This document shows, piece after piece, positions 22,588 through 31,800 of a stretch of 64,000 nt of DNA. How positions within the stretch are numbered: the first letter of the stretch is position 1; each line of letters opens with the position of its first letter. Source of the DNA: JAEUHM01 sp964538625. GTDB lineage: Bacteria; Verrucomicrobiota; Verrucomicrobiia; Verrucomicrobiales; Verrucomicrobiaceae. The stretch spans positions 1 to 64,000 of the forward strand of contig CAZIGH010000017.1 in NCBI GenBank assembly GCA_964538625.1, given 5' to 3'. The notes beneath the pieces were generated by a model. It ran no database searches, was not told the origin of the DNA, and saw only the letters and a list, made by a program, of their open reading frames with translations. Made by a program: the position numbers and the translations under genes.

Positions 22588-23631
22588 TTACATGGAAATG
22601 GTGCGCTGGTTGACAGGCAGGATGAGTTCTTCACCCGGCCTAAGAGTGGCGTTCACGCCCAGTCCGTTGATTTGAATGATGGTTTCACGGCTGAGGCCTC
22701 GTGTGGTGGCTAGGGAGTCTAGGGTGTCTCCGGGTTGGATGCGGTAGGACGTCACGGCTTCGATGCGCTGTGGCTGGTAATAGACGACTTCAGGAGTGGA
22801 GGGTTGGGTCTTGGTGCTCACGTAGCGAGGCTGATTGTTGGCGGGTTTGACTGGTGCTTGCCCTTTTGGCGCTAGGCTGGCCACTTCAGCCTGGCTCCGT
22901 CCGGGGATGAGGAGTTTCTGCCCGGCGTAGATCTTGTTGGGGCTGCTGAGCCTGTTTGCGGCCTGGAGCGTTTGTTGGCTGACCCTGAAGCGGCTGGCGA
23001 TGATGCCAAGGCTTTCACCGGACTTTACGACGTGAATGGCTGCTGGCTGGTCACTGGAGGGCACAGGAGGCGGTGGTGGGAGGTCGGGTTTTGGTGCCGG
23101 CGCTGGGCTGGGCTGGACGGCCCGTGTTGGCACTTGCAGCACCTGACCCTCCACAATGCGCTCGGAGGAGAGACCATTCAGCTCCCGCAGAGCGGAGACG
23201 CGTGTACCGTGGCGTATGGCGAGGCCCCACAGGCTGTCGCCGCGGCGGACCTTGTAGGCTGTAGTGGGGGTGATCGCTTTGGGCGCTTGAGGCGCAGGGG
23301 TGAGGGCGGACGTGTTGGCCCCGGCAAGCTGTTTGCGGAGGGCGTCATTCTCACGCTTCAGGGCTTCGAGTTCGGTCAAAGGCTTGGGGGCTGGTTCTGG
23401 TGAGGGCATCGCCGGGTAGGCGTAGGGGCCTTGCGGTGTGTCGCCAGGGGCCGTGGCAGGAGGGGGAGTGGATGGTCTTGGCTTGGGGTTCGCACCTGGG
23501 GGCGGGGTGGGGGGATAGTAGTAGTCGTAAGGGGAAGTGCGCTGCTGAGCTTGTGCTGCGAACGCGGCTAAAAACAAGCCAAGCCAGGCAAGCCAGGGAG
23601 AAACCGAGGGTCTGACGTTGTTATTATTCAT
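22588..23631 (-). CDS. Triple LysM-domain exported protein
   Basis: This 347-residue protein has a signal peptide (SPWLAWLGLFLAAFAAQAQQ), then a Pro/Tyr-rich low-complexity stretch, a short predicted coiled coil (LTELEALKRENDALRKQLAG) and three LysM peptidoglycan-binding repeats: YKVRRGDSLWGLAIRHGTRV, HVVKSGESLGIIASRFRVSQ and YRIQPGDTLDSLATTRGLSR, separated by Pro-rich linkers. No catalytic domain follows, so it is likely a cell-wall anchor or structural protein. The ATG at 23631 is chosen because it precedes the signal peptide; the longer frame to 23697 reads through AT-rich promoter-like DNA. Confidence 0.88.
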   Translation of the reverse strand: MNNNNVRPSVSPWLAWLGLFLAAFAAQAQQRTSPYDYYYPPTPPPGANPKPRPSTPPPATAPGDTPQGPYAYPAMPSPEPAPKPLTELEALKRENDALRKQLAGANTSALTPAPQAPKAITPTTAYKVRRGDSLWGLAIRHGTRVSALRELNGLSSERIVEGQVLQVPTRAVQPSPAPAPKPDLPPPPPVPSSDQPAAIHVVKSGESLGIIASRFRVSQQTLQAANRLSSPNKIYAGQKLLIPGRSQAEVASLAPKGQAPVKPANNQPRYVSTKTQPSTPEVVYYQPQRIEAVTSYRIQPGDTLDSLATTRGLSRETIIQINGLGVNATLRPGEELILPVNQRTISM

Positions 23632-23785
23632 AGATTGGTTATAACAAACATCAAAAATAAAGCAAGTTAAAATATCAATATTTATGGTAGTTATCACTGG
23701 ATCGGCGGGTGAGGCTCGACAGCCATGGTTTTTCGGATTTGGCTTGCTGCCAACCGCCGCCCTGCGCTATTCCAATCACTCTCCC
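23632..23785. promoter_or_regulatory. AT-rich divergent promoter region, LysM / DoxX
   Basis: This is the most AT-rich non-coding stretch in the window. On the minus strand, TTGCTT (23665-23660) and TATAAC (23643-23638) form a -35/-10 pair with 16-bp spacing. The predicted start point falls at about 23631, the A of the LysM ATG, so the transcript could be leaderless. The DoxX promoter on the other strand is not clear. Confidence 0.45.
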
Positions 23786-24190
23786 ATGAAGTCTCTCCTC
23801 CAACTCTCCTTCCTCCCGCAATCTCCTGACGTGGGCCTGCTGCTGCTGCGCCTCACTTTGGGGCTGACGATGTTCTTCGGTCACGGACTGCCCAAGGCGC
23901 AAAACTTCTCTACCACGGCTCCCAAGTTCCTTCCGGTGCTTGGCAGCGGAGAGTTTGGCTTGGGGCTCGCCGTTTTTGCCGAAGTGGTTTGTGCCGCGTT
24001 GTTGGTGCTGGGGCTTTTCACCCGGTTTGCGGCCTTGATGCTGGCCATCACGATGGCGGTAGCATTTTTCGTAGTGCACAAGGGGGCTCTTAGCGGACCG
24101 AGTTCAGGAGAGCTGGCACTGATTTACCTGGTGGGTTTCCTGACACTCGTGTTTGCAGGTGCAGGGAAGTTTTCCGCCGACAAGACCTGA
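23786..24190 (+). CDS. DoxX family membrane protein
   Basis: This 134-residue inner-membrane protein has four hydrophobic spans. The family pattern is visible in LLLLRLTLGLTMFFGHGLPK near the N terminus, then AVFAEVVCAALLVLGLFTRF and a final span ending LVFAGAGKFSADK. DoxX proteins have been tied to respiratory or thiol stress functions, but this subfamily is uncharacterised. The ATG at 23786 is chosen because the upstream extension has no DoxX-like sequence. The downstream dihydroorotase gene is 67 nt away on the same strand. Confidence 0.85.
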   Translation: MKSLLQLSFLPQSPDVGLLLLRLTLGLTMFFGHGLPKAQNFSTTAPKFLPVLGSGEFGLGLAVFAEVVCAALLVLGLFTRFAALMLAITMAVAFFVVHKGALSGPSSGELALIYLVGFLTLVFAGAGKFSADKT

Positions 24191-24257
24191 GCTGCCGGTG
24201 TGGTGGTGAGGTTTCGTCTTGCAAGTCAGCGGAGGTGAAGTGACACGTGGCGCATTG

Positions 24258-25541
24258 ATGAAAAGACTCTTCCGTCACGCTCAAATCGCTACCGAAGACT
24301 CCCCGACGCTGAGCGAGGCGGATGTATTGGTAGAGGATGGCCGGATCACTGGAGTGGCTCCCTGCATTCGAGGTGTAGAAGGTGCTGAGGTCATCGACTG
24401 CGCTGGGCGGATCATTCTGCCCGCATTGTTCGATCTGCATGTCCACGCGCGGGAGCCTGGAGGGGAGGAACAGGAGGATGTGCGTTCGTGTTCCGAGGCA
24501 GCGATAGGCGGGGGCATCACCGGCATGGTGTTGCAGCCGAACACTAAGCCGGCCATCGATAGCGCAGGGGCGGTGCAGAACGTGCTGGACAGCATCCGGG
24601 AGAAGTCTCGAATTTGGCGGGGCGTGTTCACGGCGGGAGCGATCACGAAAGGTCGCAGGGGGGAAGAGCTGGCGGGTATAGCGGGGATGAAGAACCGGGG
24701 CGTAGCTTATCTTACGGATGATCATAGCTCGGTGGCGAATCCGCAACTCCTGCGGCGTGCGATGGAGTACGCGAGGCAGTTTGAGCTACCCATCGCCTCT
24801 TACTGCGATGTGAGGGAGCTGAGCGGGAAGGGTACGATGCACGAGGGCAGTGTGAGTTACTCTCTTGGCCTGCCCGGCATTCCATCTCTGAGCGAGGAAA
24901 TTTGCATCGCGAGGGACATCCGCATCGCTCAGTACGCGGGTGTGCACTTGCATGTGCAGCATGTGTCCACCCGGGAGGGTATGGAAACCATCTGCCGTGC
25001 GAAGGAGCGCGGCATCCGCGTCACTTGTGAGGTCACGCCGCATCACTTGCTCTTCAACCACCGGCACATCGGCAACTACGACACACAGTATAAGGTGTTT
25101 CCGCCGCTGCGCACGGAGGAAGACAATGCTGCGCTGCTGGAGGGGCTAAAGCGGGGATGTTTCGACGTCATAGCGACTGACCACTCGCCACATACCGAGT
25201 TCGCAAAGAACCAGGACTTCGCGAGCGCGCCCTTTGGCATTACTGGGCTGGAGACGGCGCTTCCGACGCTGTACCATCATTTCATCAAACCGGGCCGCTT
25301 GGGCTGGGATGTGGTGGTGAAGCGTTTCAGCGCGGAACCGAGGCGCTGGCTGAAGCAGGAGGTCGCCGCTGTCAAGGAAGGTGCGGTGGCCGAGTTTGTC
25401 GTATTCAATCCGCAGCGGACCAGCACCTTCACGAGGGAGTTCCTCCGCTCGAAGAGTGTCAATACGCCCTTTTTTGAGAAGACGCTGGACGGTCTGGTGG
25501 AGCGGGTGATCCACCGGGGAGAAGAACTACTTTCCCGTTGA
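24258..25541 (+). CDS. pyrC: Dihydroorotase-like amidohydrolase with a missing metal ligand
   Basis: This 427-residue protein is a type I dihydroorotase homologue (pyrimidine synthesis, carbamoyl aspartate to dihydroorotate). The metal-binding HxH is present (DLHVHAREPG, His61 and His63), as are DDHSSVAN, HVQHVSTREG and ATDHSPH. However, in the block usually reading S-H-C-E-D, this protein has ASYCDVREL: Tyr182 replaces the metal-ligand His. It may be an inactive partner of aspartate carbamoyltransferase or use altered metal coordination. The start chosen is ATG 24258; GTG 24240 (four nt after GGAGG) is a serious alternative. A DUF3313-like lipoprotein gene follows after 7 nt. Confidence 0.82.
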   Translation: MKRLFRHAQIATEDSPTLSEADVLVEDGRITGVAPCIRGVEGAEVIDCAGRIILPALFDLHVHAREPGGEEQEDVRSCSEAAIGGGITGMVLQPNTKPAIDSAGAVQNVLDSIREKSRIWRGVFTAGAITKGRRGEELAGIAGMKNRGVAYLTDDHSSVANPQLLRRAMEYARQFELPIASYCDVRELSGKGTMHEGSVSYSLGLPGIPSLSEEICIARDIRIAQYAGVHLHVQHVSTREGMETICRAKERGIRVTCEVTPHHLLFNHRHIGNYDTQYKVFPPLRTEEDNAALLEGLKRGCFDVIATDHSPHTEFAKNQDFASAPFGITGLETALPTLYHHFIKPGRLGWDVVVKRFSAEPRRWLKQEVAAVKEGAVAEFVVFNPQRTSTFTREFLRSKSVNTPFFEKTLDGLVERVIHRGEELLSR

Positions 25542-25548
25542 AACGAAA

Positions 25549-26346
25549 ATGGGAATGAGGAGTCAAATACTGGCCCTCATGCGCCTGCTGCTACTGCTCT
25601 GTCTCCTCGCCTCCCTCACTTCTTGCCAGAACCGACTGGTGCAAAGACTGGTCAAAGCCAAGCCCGCGCCCGTGTCCAAGTTCCTGGATCAACGGCTGTC
25701 CATGCAGCCCATGCGCCACAGGCTGCCCTTCCACTACGCGTGGTGGAATCCGGACCCCGCCGTTGGCGCTGCCGTGAGACGTGCCACGGAAATCTACATC
25801 GCACCCGTTGACACGCGTTATCTGCGGCCTGTGTCCAAAGCGCTCGCTGCATGGGAGCTTAGGCATGGCATCACGCGACCGGAGGATGAGCGCATCGCTT
25901 ATGAACTGTGGAACCGCTTCCGGCTCGCTTTCTGGCACTCCCCGGCACCGCGTTACCGCTTGGTCAACCAGCCTGGTCCGCGCAGCATTATCCTGGAACT
26001 CGCCGTGACTGAACTCAACCCTACAAGCGTACCGGGCAATGTGGTCAAAACGGCGGCGAAGTTCGTCATCGGACCACTCTCTGCGCCTCTGGGCATCTTC
26101 ACCAAAGGCAACATTGCCATCGAGGGCAAGGTGACGCTGCCAGGTCCGGCACCCAGAGTCTCCTTTCTCCAGTTCAGTGACAATGAGAAGGACAAGATGA
26201 CCTGGTACAGCGCGCGCGACTTCCAGCCGTATGCCCATGCCCTTGTGGCGGCGGACGAGTGGGCGCGGCAGTTTGAGGAGTTTACCCGTACGCATCCACT
26301 GCACACGGTGGAGGAGTCTTCCTTCTTTACTCTCAAGCCCTGGTAG
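25549..26346 (+). CDS. DUF3313-like outer-membrane lipoprotein
   Basis: This 265-residue protein begins with a lipoprotein signal (MRLLLLLCLLASLTSCQNRL; the lipobox LTSC is clear), so it should be lipid-anchored. The mature part resembles the DUF3313 family of small lipoproteins (IYIAPVDTRYL, SIILELAVTELNPT, IAIEGKVTLPG and a final VAADEWARQFEEFTR). Function is unknown. It begins 7 nt after the dihydroorotase-like gene, so co-transcription is likely. It converges on xseA with 9 nt between stops. Family assignment is moderately sure. Confidence 0.7.
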   Translation: MGMRSQILALMRLLLLLCLLASLTSCQNRLVQRLVKAKPAPVSKFLDQRLSMQPMRHRLPFHYAWWNPDPAVGAAVRRATEIYIAPVDTRYLRPVSKALAAWELRHGITRPEDERIAYELWNRFRLAFWHSPAPRYRLVNQPGPRSIILELAVTELNPTSVPGNVVKTAAKFVIGPLSAPLGIFTKGNIAIEGKVTLPGPAPRVSFLQFSDNEKDKMTWYSARDFQPYAHALVAADEWARQFEEFTRTHPLHTVEESSFFTLKPW

Positions 26347-26355
26347 CCTGAGGGG

Positions 26356-27696
26356 TTATTCCTTGACCACGGCGTGCAGACTGCCGTCTGCCAGGCGGGT
26401 GATGATCTCAGTGCCAGGCGGAGCATCTGCGGAGCTTTTGAGCACGCGCCCGTCAAGGGTGGTGGTGTAAGAGAAGCCACGGGCCAGGACGGCCTCCGGA
26501 CCCAGGATTTGCAGCATTTTCGCTCGTGTTTCCACCAGATCGGCCTTGCGCTGAGTCGCCAAGGTCACAGCTTGGCGAAGCCGGTGGGCCTGCATCTCCA
26601 AGCGGTGTCCGCCATCCGCGATGAGCTTCACCGGATGATGCCGTGCTAGCACCTGCTGCTGCTGCACGAGATGGTCCTTGAGGCGTGAGAGCGCCTCCCG
26701 CGCCGCGTCCCGCCACCGCTGCTCTGTTTCATCGACCAGTTGTTCGTGTTCCTGCAACTGTCGCCTAGGCTCATGGAACAGGCTGCCGCGGGCTAATAGT
26801 TCGAGCACCTGAGCGTGCTGGAGCAGTCTTCCTTTGACGAGAGAGTCCATACGCTGCCCAGCATCTGCGAACCAGCGCAGCAGTTCGTCCGCGTCGGGAG
26901 CCACCAGTTCCGCTGCGGCGCTCGGCGTGGGGGCGCGCAGATCGGCAACGAAGTCGGCTATGGTAAAGTCAATCTCGTGACCCACGGCGGAGATGACTGG
27001 AATCTCGGAGCGGTAAATCGCGCGGGCTACGCTCTCTTCATTGAAATTCCAGAGGTCCTCCAGACTCCCGCCGCCACGTCCTACAATCATGCAATCCACT
27101 TTTGGCAGGCCATGACGTTCAGCATCATTGAGGATGTCAATGGCGCGTGCGATTTCGTGCTCCGCACCCGTGCCCTGTACGCGTACAGGAAATACCAGCA
27201 GGCGAATCCACGGAGCACGGCGCGTGAGGATATTCAGCATGTCGCGGATGGCCGCACCTGTGGGAGAGGTCACCAGTGCCACGGTTTCCGGGAAGCGGGG
27301 GAGGGGCTTTTTGTGCGCTTCATCAAAGAGACCCTCCTCGGCGAGGCGACGCTTCAGGGCCTCAAACTTCGCCTGGAGGGCACCGAGTCCTTTCGGCTGC
27401 ACCAGCTTGGCTACGAGTTGATACTGGCCACGCGGCTCATAGACGCTCAGTTTGCCAAGCACCTGGACTTGTGCGCCGTCGCTAAGCTTTGGAGAACCTC
27501 TGGCGGAGAACTTGAACAGCACACAAGAGAGCTGTGCTCCCTCATCCTTCAGTGTGAAGTACTGGTGGCCAGAGGTTTGAAGCCGGTGATTGCTGATCTC
27601 ACCCTCTACCCAAACCTCTCCTATCTCATCCTCCAGCAGCCCCCGCACACGGCGCGTGAGCTGCGAGACAGAGAGGATGCCCTCGGGATCTGCCAT
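26356..27696 (-). CDS. xseA: Exodeoxyribonuclease VII large subunit
   Basis: This 446-residue subunit of ExoVII degrades single-stranded DNA together with XseB. The OB-fold N-terminal domain is seen in GEVWVEGEISNHRLQTSGHQ and FTLKDEGAQLSCVLF; the catalytic domain in VALVTSPTGAAIRDMLNIL and VDCMIVGRGGGSLEDLWNFN, followed by IPVISAVGHEIDFTIADFVA. The C-terminal coiled coil that binds XseB is also present. ATG 27696 is chosen over the longer frame to 27720, which would overlap the upstream gene by 17 nt. xseB is not adjacent here. Confidence 0.93.
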   Translation of the reverse strand: MADPEGILSVSQLTRRVRGLLEDEIGEVWVEGEISNHRLQTSGHQYFTLKDEGAQLSCVLFKFSARGSPKLSDGAQVQVLGKLSVYEPRGQYQLVAKLVQPKGLGALQAKFEALKRRLAEEGLFDEAHKKPLPRFPETVALVTSPTGAAIRDMLNILTRRAPWIRLLVFPVRVQGTGAEHEIARAIDILNDAERHGLPKVDCMIVGRGGGSLEDLWNFNEESVARAIYRSEIPVISAVGHEIDFTIADFVADLRAPTPSAAAELVAPDADELLRWFADAGQRMDSLVKGRLLQHAQVLELLARGSLFHEPRRQLQEHEQLVDETEQRWRDAAREALSRLKDHLVQQQQVLARHHPVKLIADGGHRLEMQAHRLRQAVTLATQRKADLVETRAKMLQILGPEAVLARGFSYTTTLDGRVLKSSADAPPGTEIITRLADGSLHAVVKE

Positions 27697-27703
27697 GCCG
27701 CGA

Positions 27704-28726
27704 CTAGCTGTTGTCACCATCGAACATGCGGCCTATGCCACCAAGGATGGAACCCTCCCCTGTGGACGAGCCGCCGACGCTTGGTGCGTGAGCGATGATG
27801 CGGTCTGCAAGGCGTGAGAAAGGCAGACTCTGCAGCCAAACGGTGCCGTGACCACTCAATGTGGTAAGGAAGAGACCTTCGCCACCGAAGAACATGCTTT
27901 TCAGATTCCCTGCGCGCTGGATGTCGTAATTTACTCCGCTGGTGAAGGCGACCAGGCAGCCAGTATCCACACGCAGCGTCTCGCCACGCAGCTCCTTTTT
28001 GATGATGGTGCCACCGGCGTGGATGAACGCTAGACCGTCACCGCGCAAACGCTGGAGGATGAAACCCTCTCCACCGAAGAGACCCGCGCCGAACTTCTTC
28101 TGGAAGGCGATTCCCACGTTCGTGCCGTATGCTGCGCAAAGGAAGGCGTCCTTCTCGCAGAGGATCTCCCCACCGTAGTCACTCAGTTTCAATGGAATGA
28201 TTTTACCCGGATACGGTGCGGCGAAGGCGACGCGCTTCTTGCCTACGCCGCGGTTGGTGAAGTGCGTCATGAAGATAGACTCTCCGGTAAGCACGCGCTT
28301 GCCGATGTTCTTGAGCACACTCATGAAGCCGCCACCGGAGGCCTCCGAGCCGTCACCCATCTTGGTTTCAAACTGGATGCCATCCTCCATGTAGTTCATG
28401 CCGCCAGCTTCAGCGATGACGATCTCTCCTGGGTCCAGTTCCACCTCCACGATCTGCATTTCATTGCCATGGATTTCGTAGTCCACGTCGTGCGCTTTCA
28501 TCGGCATAGCGGGCGGATTTCCAGCCGGTATGGAGGGTGGAGGTGTGGCGGGTGCCGCCCCAAAAAGGTGGCCTACGGCTTGAGCGGCTGGCGTCCATTG
28601 TGCCATCCCCTCACACCAAACGATGGTCTCTCGGCGAATCACGCCGGACGCAATGAGGGATTGGAGCTGGTCTTCAGTGACCTGATGACGCTGGCGTTCG
28701 GAATCAACATAGAACCAAGGTTTCAT
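27704..28726 (-). CDS. GYF-like domain fused to AIM24/TIGR00266 domain
   Basis: This 340-residue protein combines an N-terminal GYF_2-like module (KPWFYVDSERQRHQVTEDQL and GMAQWTPAAQAVGHLFG, residues 1-57), a Pro/Ala linker, and an AIM24 domain of the TIGR00266 type (from about residue 78: YEIHGNEMQIVEVELDPGE, AEAGGMNYMEDGIQFETKMG, GGEGLFLTTLSGHGTVWLQ). AIM24 proteins form trimers and are implicated in mitochondrial or membrane organisation; bacterial function is unsettled. No signal peptide is present. xseA starts 7 nt after the stop and is likely co-transcribed. Confidence 0.85.
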   Translation of the reverse strand: MKPWFYVDSERQRHQVTEDQLQSLIASGVIRRETIVWCEGMAQWTPAAQAVGHLFGAAPATPPPSIPAGNPPAMPMKAHDVDYEIHGNEMQIVEVELDPGEIVIAEAGGMNYMEDGIQFETKMGDGSEASGGGFMSVLKNIGKRVLTGESIFMTHFTNRGVGKKRVAFAAPYPGKIIPLKLSDYGGEILCEKDAFLCAAYGTNVGIAFQKKFGAGLFGGEGFILQRLRGDGLAFIHAGGTIIKKELRGETLRVDTGCLVAFTSGVNYDIQRAGNLKSMFFGGEGLFLTTLSGHGTVWLQSLPFSRLADRIIAHAPSVGGSSTGEGSILGGIGRMFDGDNS

Positions 28727-28875
28727 AAGTGGATGGGCAGGGGTTGGTTAGCGGGGTCGATGAATACGAAGCCCGCGCCCTTAGCGCAACCCGGATTTCT
28801 CCGGGATGTCCGCTGCACGGACGCAAGCCGACTGGTGACAAGCCAGCGTCTGTGCTGGACAAGGTTTCAGATTTT

Positions 28876-31800
28876 TCACTTCACGATCATTTCGCCCTTC
28901 ATCACGAGCCAGTGACCGGGGAACGAGCAAATGTAGGGGTAGCGTCCTGGTGAGGTGGGGGCTTTGAAGCGGAGTGTCTCGGCCTCGCCTTGATTGAGGA
29001 GCTTGGTCTTGTGCAGGATCTTCGGACTGTCGGGCACGAAGCCTTTCACGAAACCATCCGCCAGCTTGGCCATCTCGTTGCCTGCCATGCCTACCTCATC
29101 CGCCGCACCGGGTTGCACGATGAGGAGGTTGTGCGGCGTGACATCGGGATTCTCAAACACCAGCTTCACCGGCGCACCGGCTTTTACCTTGAACTCGCGC
29201 ACATCAAACAACAAGCGCTCGGGAATGGCCTTGATCGTGATCGTCTGCAATCCCGGTTGAGCATCAAAGGGATCAGGCTTTTCGCCCTTCTTCTTTCGCG
29301 CCATCACCGCAGGCTTCTTCGGCTCGCTGTCCTGAAGGAACTTCACCAGCTCAGGATGCTGCTTCAAGAAGGCGTCGTTGTTCTTCCACAACGGCTGCAA
29401 GGTGTGGCTGTCGAGGGCAGTGCGCAGTGCATAAGTCAGATACTCGTCCATCGGATGCTTCAGCAGATCGAGTGCGGCGATGAGGGCTTCCTTTGTGCCG
29501 ATATAGCTGGCCGCGATGGCGGCTTCGAGACGGACGAGGCCAGACTTGTCGTTGGCGGCTAGTTCCAAGGCTGAGCGAGATGAAGAATCAAGCTTCACCA
29601 TTTGAAACTCAGGTGCCCAGCGAAGATGTCTGACTGCGGCGGCGCGAACTTTTGGATCTTCGTCAGCTAGAGCGAAAGCAACCAGTCGGAACTTCAATTC
29701 AGCGGCATCTTTCTCGGGGAGAAGACTTGGATTACGCCAAGCACCGATGCTGCTAAGCAACCAGTCTATTTCGACTGACCGACGATTGACTCTGCCTGAG
29801 GGGAACGGCCTTTTGGAAGCTTTGATTTCTGAGATTAGTTCTTCAGGTTCCCTCTCCCTCAACTCCACCTTCGCGCGATAGCGCGTGCGGTAGTTTTCAC
29901 TCTTCAGCAGCTCCAGCAGTTCAGGAATGCTCGCACCCGCGATCTTCGGCGCTTCTTCCAGCGGGCGATCTTTGGCTGTGATGCGCCAGATGCGGCCGCT
30001 CTTTTTGTCGCGGCGCGTGTCACGCAGTGAGTATTGCATGTGGCCTTTCACCGGGTTGTACCAGTCCGCCACATACATCGCGCCATCGGGGCCTTGTTGG
30101 ATGTCCACAGGGATGAAGCTGAGGTCGGTGGATTGAAACACGATGCCCACTTTCTTCTCCTCGAAGTGTGTGTCTTTCTCGATCCACTCATGCAGCTCCA
30201 CTTCGTTGGTGGGCTTGTAGCGCACACGCATGAAGTGTTTTTTGCGCAAATCTTCCGGCCAATGACTGCTGCTGAGGAACTCCTGTCCGCAGGTGCCGCT
30301 GTAGGCTGGGATGTAGCTGCCCGCTGGCACATGAATGTCCGGATACGGCGCATTCAGCGCATGAACTGCACTGGCAAACACCGGATGACTGCCGACATGG
30401 AAGCCCCAGTCATCGAAGGTGATTCCCCACGGATTCGTGCTCATGTAGCTGCCAAAGGCGAGCAGCTTGCCTGTCGCGGGTGTGAAGCGGAAGAAGCTGC
30501 TCTCCCGTGCACGCACCGGTCCATAAGGCGTCTCCACCTGGCTGTGATGGAAGATGCTTTCGCGAAAAATGAGATCGCCTTCAGGACTCCAGACAAAGTC
30601 GTGCAGCGCATGATGGCTGTCCTCCGTGCCGAAGCCAGTGAGCACTTTTTCGCGATGGTCCGCTTTGCCATCGCCATCCGTGTCCTTGAGGAAGGTGAGG
30701 TGCGGCTGGTCGGAAACATAGACACCGCCGTTGCCAAACTCGAAGCTCAGCGGGATGTGCAGCTTGTCCGCCCACACGCTGCACTTGTCCGCCTTGTGAT
30801 CGCCATTCGTGTCTTCGAGAATGAGGATCTGATCCTCTGCGTCCTGACCGGGCAAAATCTGCGGATAGGTGGTGCTGGTGCTGACCCAGAGCCGGCCCTT
30901 TGCATCCCAACGAATGGCGATGGGCTTGCGGAACAAATCGGGAAAGTCTTCTTCACTCGCGAAGCAGTTCACCTCGAAGCGCGGATCAATCTTGAAGGCC
31001 TTCAGTTCATCCGCAGGTGTGTGCCACTCGTTCACGGGACGATCTCCCGTGATGACTGGCAACGGTTCGGTCTTGGAGTCGTCGATCTTCTCCGGCACTG
31101 GCCTGCCCTGGGCGATGGCATGGATGCGTGCATCCCGATTGGCTACCATCTGCTCCAGTTTCTTCAGTTCGCCGGGAAAGTTCACCACGCCATAAGGCTC
31201 GGCGCGACCGCCCTTGATGTAGTAGTAGTTCAGCGGTCGATGAAACTGAAACCACTTGGTCTCCTTCTCCTCCACGGCTGCACGCAGCGCGGCATTCACC
31301 TGCGGAGGCGACTCCTCCAGCAGCCCGCGATACAAGGTCTCGGCAAAGGCGGTGTAGCCGCTGTCGTTGAGGTGGATGCTATTAAACGTTTGCTGGTTTT
31401 CCGTTTTCCGTTTTCCGTTATCTGCGGTGAAGAGTTCGGCGAGGGGAGTGAAGGTATCGACAAAACCGACTTGCTCGGCTTCGGCCACGCGCTTCATCGC
31501 ATCCGTGTAGAGCTTGATCTGTTCGTTGAGTTTCTCATGCGGTGCCTCAGCGGGAATCGGAGAGACGAGCACGATGCGCGGAGCCGTTTTGCCGTTGTAG
31601 CGATGGCTCTTCAACTCGATGAGGAAAGCCTTCAGCAGCGTCTCGAACTCGGGCAGCTTGGCAGCGCCCTTGAACGACTCGTTAAACCCAAACGCCGCCA
31701 GAATGACATCCGCTTTTGCCTCCGTGAGATGCTGGTTCAGATCGCCAAAGCCATCTGGCCGTGGACGCAGTGAAATCTCATCCGCACTCCAGGCAAGGTT

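Noticed and set aside
30034..31773. 579-codon plus-strand frame opposite the fusion protein
   Set aside because: It is a shadow of the minus-strand gene, which has clear domains and copper ligands. No homology is visible in the plus-strand translation.
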